DNA from: Gp6-AA40 sp035711805
GTDB lineage: Bacteria; Acidobacteriota; Vicinamibacteria; Vicinamibacterales; UBA2999
Assembly: GCA_035711805.1 (NCBI GenBank)
Contig: DASTBV010000052.1
Coordinates: 1-64,000, forward strand
Reading direction: 5' to 3'
DNA length: 64,000 nt
The translations under genes were made by a program, and so were the position numbers. The notes under the pieces were generated by a model that worked only from the letters and a program-made list of their open reading frames with translations, made no database searches and had not been told where the DNA came from. Shown here piece after piece: positions 57,889 to 64,000 of this stretch (position 1 is the first letter of the stretch; the number at the start of each line of letters is the position of its first letter).

Positions 57889-59091
57889 TCACCCGGCCGG
57901 GAGCGGGGTGTGCGGCCAGACCTGGGTCCCGCCGACGAAGGTGCGAACGACTCGAAGATCACGGTCGAGCACGACGACGTCGGCCTGCGCGCCTTCAGCG
58001 ATCCGTCCGAGCTGGCCAAGGCCCAACTGGCGGGCAGGTGTGGTCGAGCACATGAGCACGGCATCGATTACCGGCTGCCGGAACGCCGTGACGAGGTTCC
58101 GGAAGGCGCGATCCATCGTCAACGTGCTCCCCGCCAGTGTTCCATCGTCGAGAAACGCCGCCTCGTCACGAACGTGAATCGTCTGTCCGCCGAGCACAGC
58201 GGCCGAACCCACAGGCTGGCCGGCGCCGGAGGTCGCGTCGGTGATGGCCATGACGCCAGACGGTCCCTTCGCACCGATGGCGACCGCACACATCGCCGGG
58301 TGCACATGGTATCCGTCGCAAATCAGCTCGGCTGAAACGTCATGACGCGCAAGGACCGCGCCCGCCAGTCCCGGAGCACGATGGGCGATTGGCGTCATCC
58401 GGTTGAAGAGATGCGTGGCATGTCTCGCACCCGCCTCGATTGCCGCGACCGCCGTGTCGAAATCCGCACCCGAGTGCCCCAGAGACACGATATGGCCCGC
58501 GCCTGTGAGCGCCCGTACCAGATCGATCCCGCCGGGAAGCTCCGGCGCCAGCGTGACGATACCGACGCTGGGGCGTGCGTGTTCGATGACGTCGAGAATC
58601 TGCGGGCCGGTGAACGGCCATGCCACGGCACCGCGATGCTCGTCCGGCGTCCTGAGGCACTTGAGCGGCTGTGCGCCGCGGAAGTCGGGGTTGATGAAAT
58701 TGCTCTCGAGGTGCGCCGGCAGCACGCGAGCGGCATTCGCGCGCGGCGCGCCGGCGGCGGCGCTCACCTGTTCCAGAAAGAGCTGCAGATCGTCCGGGCC
58801 GCACGCCACGGTGGTGGGACAAAAGGCGGTGACGCCATAACGCGGCAGCTCACCGGCGATCCGCGCGACTACGTCTCCGCCGTCGAGCGTGTCATGACCG
58901 GCGATGCCGTGCACGTGCACGTCGATGAACCCGGGAACGACGTAGCAGTCGGAGACGTCGACGATCGCCGCACCCGCAGGCGCGGCTGGCGCCGCCGAAA
59001 CGGCCGCAATGCGGCTGTCGTCGAGGATGATGGACGCACGCTCGCGAATCTTGCCGGGCAGTACGACGTCGCCGCCATTGAGGACGATCAT
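57889..59091 (-). CDS. nagA: N-acetylglucosamine-6-phosphate deacetylase NagA
   Basis: A 400-residue amidohydrolase: CYVVPGFIDVHVHGIAGHDT (HxH), LPAHLESNFINPDFRGAQPL, IVSLGHSGADFDTAVAAIEA, THLFNRMTPIAHRAPGLAGA and MAITDATSGAGQPVGSA with the catalytic Asp. It removes acetate from GlcNAc-6-P in cell-wall recycling or chitin use. No transporter is adjacent. Confidence 0.95.
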   Translation of the reverse strand: MIVLNGGDVVLPGKIRERASIILDDSRIAAVSAAPAAPAGAAIVDVSDCYVVPGFIDVHVHGIAGHDTLDGGDVVARIAGELPRYGVTAFCPTTVACGPDDLQLFLEQVSAAAGAPRANAARVLPAHLESNFINPDFRGAQPLKCLRTPDEHRGAVAWPFTGPQILDVIEHARPSVGIVTLAPELPGGIDLVRALTGAGHIVSLGHSGADFDTAVAAIEAGARHATHLFNRMTPIAHRAPGLAGAVLARHDVSAELICDGYHVHPAMCAVAIGAKGPSGVMAITDATSGAGQPVGSAAVLGGQTIHVRDEAAFLDDGTLAGSTLTMDRAFRNLVTAFRQPVIDAVLMCSTTPARQLGLGQLGRIAEGAQADVVVLDRDLRVVRTFVGGTQVWPHTPLPAG

Positions 59092-59106
59092 GCCGGGCGC
59101 GACTTC

Positions 59107-59595
59107 TCAGCTCGGAACGCCCGGCGAACCTTGCCAGTCGACGTGCACGTGGAGCTTGCGCCCTTCCAACGGCAGTCGTTCGGATCGTTCGGGTCGTTCG
59201 AGTCGTTCGACTCGTTCGGATCGTTCGGATCGTTCGGATCGTTCGGGGCGGAAAATTTCCTTATCGAGCCGCTTGAGGAGGTTCAGATAGCCGCGTTCCT
59301 CCGGCGCCATCAGTACGATCACGCCACCGCTTTCGTCCGGAGGGAACCGGCGATCGTCGAGGTAATCGCGGTCGAGCGTGATCAGCGTCCGTCGAAGCTG
59401 ACGCGCGAGGCGGTAATGCTCGCCGTCGCGGGCGCGGCGGAGATCGTCGTGCTCGATCACGAACAGAACGTCCCAGGCGAGCGACTGGCGCATGAAGCCG
59501 ACGAGGCCGGCCGGCATGTTCGCGTCAACGTAGATGCGCGGCTGCAGCTGCGTGCGGTCGACGACGGGACCGAGTTCCGAAGCCAGAGTTCCCAT
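59107..59595 (-). CDS. PIN-like (DUF5615-type) protein with a 9-bp tandem repeat
   Basis: A 162-residue protein: PRIYVDANMPAGLVGFMRQS, VLFVIEHDDLRRARDGEHYR and LRRTLITLDRDYLDDRRFPP fit the DUF5615 PIN-like nuclease fold (Asp at IYVDAN, HDD, LDRDY). After IFRP, the region encoded by 59168-59247 is a tandem repeat giving ERSERSERSERVERLERPE. The start at 59595 is favoured, since upstream codons come from an AT-rich repeat. It is not next to a toxin-antitoxin partner. Confidence 0.8.
   Translation of the reverse strand: MGTLASELGPVVDRTQLQPRIYVDANMPAGLVGFMRQSLAWDVLFVIEHDDLRRARDGEHYRLARQLRRTLITLDRDYLDDRRFPPDESGGVIVLMAPEERGYLNLLKRLDKEIFRPERSERSERSERVERLERPERSERLPLEGRKLHVHVDWQGSPGVPS
59175..59247. 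repeat. 9-bp tandem repeat within the PIN-like gene
   Basis: Eight or so units of TCGTTCGGA and close variants, in frame with a repeating Ser-Glu-Arg triplet. The repeat number can change without shifting the frame. Confidence 0.9.
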
Positions 59596-59599
59596 GCTT

Positions 59600-59637
59600 C
59601 GCAATTCAGAATTCACAATTCAGAATTCTGCATTCAT
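59600..59637. repeat. AT-rich repeat, family H, between two genes
   Basis: CAATTCAGAATTCACAATTC with AGAATTCTGCATTC repeats between the DHS-like stop and the PIN-like start. Confidence 0.75.
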
Positions 59638-60803
59638 CTATGCCTCTCCAAGTCAGGCATGGTCTCCAGCGGTTCGTGAGGCTGCGGGTGCTCGCGTCGG
59701 GCCGCGGACGCCTCACGCTTGAGCGCCGCCACCAGATCCGCCCGCTTGTGGACAAGCTCCTTGCGCTGACGCCGGCCGGTTGACGCCCCGATGACGTACT
59801 CGCAAAACAAGGGAAACCCGATCGTCGAGTCGACGTAGGCGACAGCGGTATCCGGGAGCACGCCCGGGTTGACCTTGCCCCAGCTGACGGCCTCGGCCGG
59901 CGTAGCGCCGGACAGTCCGCCCCAGACCACCTGATCGGTCGTGATCTGGATGAAGAAGTCGTTGCCGCCCTTGGGGATTCCGTAGACCTCCCACAACGTC
60001 GGCTGCCCCTGCAGGTAGAAGTTCTTCGGCGAACCGCCGCCGAGGATCACGCAGCCGTTCTTCTTGCCCGCCAGGATGAATGCGCAGACCTCGTTCACAT
60101 CCTTGTTGGGATCAATCATCAGCCGGCTGTCGTTCATCAGCTCGTGAAAGGCGATGTTCATTCCGATTGAACTGTCGCCGGGCGACGACGTGTAGAGCGG
60201 CACGCCGGCGGCGGCCGCCGCGGCCACCACGGAGTGCTCCTGGCATCCGGGCTGCCGCTCGAGCAGATCGCGCCCGAGCGCGTAGTGGAACTCGGCCGTC
60301 GAGAGCGGTCCATCGAGACCCGACCGGACGAGAAAGTCACGAATGTAGGCGTCCGTCTCGAGAAGGACCGTCGAAGGGAACAGCACGTCGTAGATCCGGA
60401 TCACTCCCTCTTCGTACAGCTCCACGTCGTTGACGAACGGCGATCCGCGATGCAACGTGAAATTCAGCGCATAGTGCAGATCGTGGTAGAGATTCGCTCC
60501 GGTGCTGATCACGAAGTCGACCAGACCCCGCTCCATCAGCTCGACGATGCAGCCACCAAGCCCGGCCGGAGTCAGCGCGCCGGCTACCGTCAGCCCGATC
60601 GTCGTGTCGTTTTCCGGCAGCAGCATCTTGTCGGTGAAGATCCGGCACGCTTCACCGAGACGCGCCGCATTGAACGCCTGGAATCCGTCCTCGATCAGCT
60701 GGCGCACGTCGGCGCTTCCGCGCGGACGGTAATAGCGGATCGGCTTGCCCGAGAGGTAGTTCGGACGGGCTTTCTCAGGAGATCCAGGTGCACGGTACGG
60801 CAT
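59634..60803 (-). CDS. Deoxyhypusine-synthase-family protein
   Basis: A 389-residue protein: VRQLIEDGFQAFNAARLGEA, TIGLTVAGALTPAGLGGCIV, FVISTGANLYHDLHYALNF, SIGMNIAFHELMNDSRLMID and CVILGGGSPKNFYLQGQPTL. The last motif keeps the catalytic Lys (GGGSPKN) of deoxyhypusine synthases. Bacteria lack eIF5A, so bacterial members are thought to act in (homo)spermidine chemistry; which product is made here cannot be told. The ATG at 60803 starts a normal family N-terminus; the open frame 5' contains a dispersed repeat. Confidence 0.85.
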   Translation of the reverse strand: MPYRAPGSPEKARPNYLSGKPIRYYRPRGSADVRQLIEDGFQAFNAARLGEACRIFTDKMLLPENDTTIGLTVAGALTPAGLGGCIVELMERGLVDFVISTGANLYHDLHYALNFTLHRGSPFVNDVELYEEGVIRIYDVLFPSTVLLETDAYIRDFLVRSGLDGPLSTAEFHYALGRDLLERQPGCQEHSVVAAAAAAGVPLYTSSPGDSSIGMNIAFHELMNDSRLMIDPNKDVNEVCAFILAGKKNGCVILGGGSPKNFYLQGQPTLWEVYGIPKGGNDFFIQITTDQVVWGGLSGATPAEAVSWGKVNPGVLPDTAVAYVDSTIGFPLFCEYVIGASTGRRQRKELVHKRADLVAALKREASAARREHPQPHEPLETMPDLERHR

Positions 60804-60836
60804 TGCGTTGGCTAGCTTAGCACTCGGTTGCTTGCC

Positions 60837-60856
60837 CGCCGTAGCTTCAGCGGAGG
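60837..60856. repeat. 20-nt dispersed repeat, family E copy 2
   Basis: CGCCGTAGCTTCAGCGGAGG, identical to 43234-43253. It lies 34 nt upstream of the deoxyhypusine-synthase-like start. Confidence 0.8.
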
Positions 60857-60951
60857 TCGGCGGTCGATTTCGCGCGCCGCGGCGCGCTGTCGACGATCCT
60901 CGCAACAGCCGATAAAAGTCACGCGTGGTCTTTCCAAAAGTCGCCGACGGC

Positions 60952-62289
60952 ATGAGCGTGACAACCGTAAAACCCACCCAGACACGTCACGACCGCCTCC
61001 CCGATGTCGAGGGGCGGTTTCGTACGCTGGTGCAATCGCCGCTGCGCGCGGGCATTCTCAGATTCCTGAGCGCACGCCCCGACGACTCCTTCGACGTCGA
61101 AGCGTTGATGACGACGTTCGGCCGGCTGCGGCTCGACGTGGACAACTGCGTCAAGGAACTCGTCGACTTCGGCGTCGTCGCTCCGACGGCGGCTGATCCG
61201 TCGCGCTACGCGATTGTGGTTGACGTGGACGACGACCGCCGCCGGCTGCTCGACACGTTCCTGGAACGCCGTGCAACGGTGAGCATGGAAGACCAGGCGC
61301 CGTCCGTCCAGCGATTCCGCGAAATGATCGGCCGCGACGAGAAGATGCTCATCGTCTTCGAATGGATTCGCACCGCCGCCAAATCGGACATTTCGGTGCT
61401 GATCCTCGGACCGACGGGATCGGGCAAGGAAGTCGTGGCACGGATGATCCACGAGCTGAGCCGCCGCGGGCGCGAAAACTTCCAGGCCGTCAACTGCGCG
61501 GCGCTGCCGGACACGCTGTTCGAATCGGAAATTTTCGGCTACGAGAAGGGCGCCTTCACAGGCGCCCATGACCGCAAGCCGGGGCGCGTGGAACTGGCCA
61601 ACGAAGGGACGCTGTTCCTCGACGAGATCGGCGATCTGTCGCTCGTCGCTCAGGCCAAGCTGCTGCGCGTCCTCGAGGACCGGCGTTTCGAGCGCCTCGG
61701 CGGCCAGAAGTCCGTGCAGGTCGATTTCCGGCTGATTTCGGCCACCAACCGCCCGCTCGATCAGTTCGTCCGCGACAGCCGTTTCCGCGAGGACCTGTAC
61801 TACCGCGTCAACGCCTTCTCGATTCGCCTGCCCTCGCTGCGCGAACGCCCGATCGACATTCCAGTCCTGGCAACGAAGTTCGTCGCCCGCTACTGCGCGG
61901 CCAACGGCATGCCGCTCGACGCGAAGTCGTTCTCCCCGGAAGCGCTCACGCGGCTGCAGGCGTACCCATGGCCGGGAAACATCCGCGAGCTCGAAAGCAC
62001 CGTCTCGCGCGCGGCGCTCTCGGCGCCCGGCCGCATCATCCGCGACACGGACATCGAGTTCCTTCACGCCCACGTCGTGGCGCCGATGCAGACGTCGGAA
62101 TCCCGGCGGCTGCAGACGCTGGCGGAGAACGAGCGCGACCACGTGGTCCGGGTGCTCGAATCGGCCGACTGGAACAAGAAGGAAGCGGCCCGCGTGCTCG
62201 ACATCAGCCGCGGAACCCTCTATCGGAAGATCGTCGAATACAACCTCAGGCCCGAGCCGAAGCTGTCTCGAAACAGACCAGGACGATAG
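60952..62289 (+). CDS. Sigma-54-dependent transcriptional activator
   Basis: A 445-residue protein. The N-terminal about 125 residues (FRTLVQSPLRAGILRFLSAR, FGRLRLDVDNCVKELVDFGV) look like a winged-helix domain rather than a response-regulator receiver. The central AAA+ domain has LGPTGSGKEVVARMIHELS, GYEKGAFTGAHDRKPGRVEL (GAFTGA intact), LFLDEIGDLSLVAQAKLLRV and the C-terminal Fis HTH (EAARVLDISRGTLYRKIVEY). It can therefore drive sigma-54 promoters. No linked kinase is present. Confidence 0.93.
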   Translation: MSVTTVKPTQTRHDRLPDVEGRFRTLVQSPLRAGILRFLSARPDDSFDVEALMTTFGRLRLDVDNCVKELVDFGVVAPTAADPSRYAIVVDVDDDRRRLLDTFLERRATVSMEDQAPSVQRFREMIGRDEKMLIVFEWIRTAAKSDISVLILGPTGSGKEVVARMIHELSRRGRENFQAVNCAALPDTLFESEIFGYEKGAFTGAHDRKPGRVELANEGTLFLDEIGDLSLVAQAKLLRVLEDRRFERLGGQKSVQVDFRLISATNRPLDQFVRDSRFREDLYYRVNAFSIRLPSLRERPIDIPVLATKFVARYCAANGMPLDAKSFSPEALTRLQAYPWPGNIRELESTVSRAALSAPGRIIRDTDIEFLHAHVVAPMQTSESRRLQTLAENERDHVVRVLESADWNKKEAARVLDISRGTLYRKIVEYNLRPEPKLSRNRPGR

Positions 62290-62695
62290 GCGTCCGGTTC
62301 GACCCATCGCGCGCTGCGCGGAGACGCACGTTTCAGCGCGGGCGCAGAAAATCTGCACAACTCAGAATCCCTTCCGGCCACAGCGGGAAACCTCGTGATG
62401 AATTCTGCGATTGCGTTGACGGCGTCAGTGTCGATCTCCGCAGATGTGCGCAGCACGTTTCAGTGTTCACCACTGTGCCGGGACGCGACATCGCGACGAT
62501 TTCTCCTTCGGAGTTAGCAGTTTGCGCGTACCTCGCACTTCGGCCCGTGCGCAGGAACTGCACACGGTTGATGACGTCCAGTAATTTCCAGACCGTCTGA
62601 ACACGCATTAACCCGTTCACATACAAGCATTTAAACGCCGTCGAAAGGCGGCCTCCGGGTGCGGCAGAGCTCTTGCCATTGCTCAGTTCGCGCTC
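62290..62695. other. Long non-coding region before the S8 protease gene
   Basis: No gene is supported in these 406 nt. I looked for a sigma-54 promoter (GG-N10-GC) near the S8 start and only found weak candidates. A possible regulatory leader cannot be excluded. Confidence 0.4.
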
Positions 62696-64000
62696 ATGAA
62701 AAACCGAATTGCACTTTCTTTCCTTGGCCGTCTTGTCGCGGCCGTCGTACTTGTCGCCGGCGTTCCGTCGCTTGCTGCCGCGCAGCAGGACGGCAAGCTG
62801 GACGCGGTCCTGCGCGATCGTTCGACGCGTCTGGCCGGCTGGTCGCGGGTCATCGTGGAGTTCACCGGCGAGCCGGACGGTCGCGTCTTCGGCCGCGGGA
62901 CGACCGGGCGCCGCGTCGGACAGCAGATGCAGGCGGGCGAAGTGGAAAACACGGCACTCGTCAGCCTGGCCGCCGACGGACGGGTCAAGAAGGTCTGGGC
63001 CGATCGGCCGGCGTTCCCGACGCTCGAGCGCACGGGTTCGGCGGTGGGCGCCGCCCTTGCCCGCGAAGAGTTCGGCCTCACCGGCCGCGGCATCGGCGTC
63101 GCGGTGATCGACTCCGGCATCACGTCGTATCACGACGACCTCTACACCGACCGCAGCCACAACGCCGACACGGCCATCGTTCACTTCAAAGACTTCACGC
63201 GCCCGTCGAGCGGTAACAGCACGGATCTGGCGACCGACGACTACGGTCACGGCACCCATGTGGCCGGCATCATCGCCGGCTCCGGCGCCGACTCGGATGG
63301 CCGCCGTACCGGCGTTGCGCCCGGCGCCGACCTGATCGGCCTGCGCGTGCTCGACGGCAACGGCAACGGATACATCAGCGACGTGATCGCGGCGATCGAC
63401 TACGCGATCGCAGTACGCTCCACCTACAACCTCCGCGTCATCAACCTGTCGGTCGCCGCGGCCGCCACCGAGTCGTACTTCGACGATCCGCTGACACTCG
63501 CCGCGCGCCGTGCGACGCAGGCGGGAATCGTCGTCGTCGCCTCGGCGGGCAACCTCGGGCGGAACGCCGACGGCGCGACGCAGTTCGGCGGCATCACGTC
63601 GCCCGGCAACGCGCCGTGGGTCCTCACGGTCGGCGCCAGCAGCCACAACGGGACGGCGCACCGCAGTGACGATGCCATCGCCGCGTTCAGCTCGCGGGGC
63701 CCGACGTGGATCGACTTCACGGCCAAGCCGGACGTGATCGCGCCGGGCGTCGGCATCGAATCGCTGAGCGCCGCGCAGAGCACGCTGTACGGGCTGTTCA
63801 CCAACTATCTGCTCGACGGCACGGTGCATACGCCGTTCAAGCCGTACCTGAGCCTGAGCGGCACCAGCATGGCGGCGCCTGTCGTCGCCGGCACCGTGGC
63901 GCTGATGCTCGAGGCGAACCCTGCGCTGACGCCGAATGCGGTGAAAGCAATCCTGCAGTACACCGCGCAGGATCTGACCGGCGAAACGCCGCTCGCGCAG
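62696..64000 (+). CDS. Secreted S8 (subtilisin-like) serine protease, partial at window end
   Basis: Open to the end of the window (435 codons visible). A signal peptide (LVAAVVLVAGVPSLAAAQQ), a prodomain-like part, then the subtilase core: GVAVIDSGITSYHDDLYTD with Asp139, DYGHGTHVAGIIAGSG with His185, VVVASAGNLGRN and SLSGTSMAAPVVAGTVALML with Ser391. The catalytic triad is complete. The C-terminus continues beyond the window. Confidence 0.94.
   Translation, partial: MKNRIALSFLGRLVAAVVLVAGVPSLAAAQQDGKLDAVLRDRSTRLAGWSRVIVEFTGEPDGRVFGRGTTGRRVGQQMQAGEVENTALVSLAADGRVKKVWADRPAFPTLERTGSAVGAALAREEFGLTGRGIGVAVIDSGITSYHDDLYTDRSHNADTAIVHFKDFTRPSSGNSTDLATDDYGHGTHVAGIIAGSGADSDGRRTGVAPGADLIGLRVLDGNGNGYISDVIAAIDYAIAVRSTYNLRVINLSVAAAATESYFDDPLTLAARRATQAGIVVVASAGNLGRNADGATQFGGITSPGNAPWVLTVGASSHNGTAHRSDDAIAAFSSRGPTWIDFTAKPDVIAPGVGIESLSAAQSTLYGLFTNYLLDGTVHTPFKPYLSLSGTSMAAPVVAGTVALMLEANPALTPNAVKAILQYTAQDLTGETPLAQ

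Noticed and set aside
62637..62695. Possible sigma-54 promoter upstream of the S8 protease
   Set aside because: A GG-N10-GC spacing exists (CCGGGTGCGGCAGAGC), but the surrounding bases match the consensus poorly and such spacing is common in GC-rich DNA.

Overview
The window is GC-rich, densely coded DNA from what is most likely an Acidobacteriota genome, probably class Vicinamibacteria (subdivision 6). The reasons are several TIGR03435-family proteins (a lineage-expanded soil-bacterium family), a secreted S9 peptidase and S8 protease, futalosine-type menaquinone synthesis, a ferredoxin-dependent 2-oxoacid oxidoreductase, and many short palindromic repeats. This is inference from families; no 16S rRNA gene is present.

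Layout. 1-7.4 kb is a decayed mobile region: TIGR03435 genes and fragments, two resolvase N-terminal remnants, an AAA ATPase remnant, a frameshifted IS110 transposase, and a tyrosine integrase split into two separated halves. It ends at tRNA-Arg(ACG). 7.7-21 kb holds housekeeping genes: S9 peptidase, a membrane protein, moaB-moeA, a histidine phosphatase, a korA/korB/Fe-S flavoprotein cluster, a methyltransferase and superoxide dismutase. 21-32.8 kb holds nadA, mqnE, a cobalamin-riboswitch operon (ABC transporter, two binding proteins, a DUF71 enzyme), and a run with mqnB, a methyltransferase and mqnD. 32.8-38.8 kb is a complete isc operon (iscR-iscS-iscU-iscA-hscB-hscA-fdx-iscX) behind a clear promoter. 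38.8-41.7 kb is a protein-thiocarboxylate cysteine pathway: a CysO carrier fused to a MoeZ-type activating enzyme, a JAMM (Mec-like) protease and CysM. 41.8-50.1 kb has an M16 protease, AlkA, a SIMPL protein, a CoA-transferase, a hydrolase and a toxin-antitoxin pair. 50.1-55 kb is a metal cluster (menG, cupredoxin, ZIP, multicopper oxidase) divergent from a DtxR-type regulator fused in frame to a predicted outer-membrane protein. 55-64 kb has gph, queD, queC, a DUF4097 protein, nagA, a PIN-like protein, a deoxyhypusine-synthase-like enzyme, a sigma-54 activator and a truncated S8 protease.

The most striking pattern is a set of short palindromic repeat families. They lie between genes, inside genes in frame (ABC ATPase, binding protein, JAMM protease tail, HscB N-terminus, MenG, and others), in one case inside a cobalamin riboswitch, and in another they supply part of a signal peptide. 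The repeat inventory and the CysO-MoeZ/Mec/CysM operon are the parts most worth following up.
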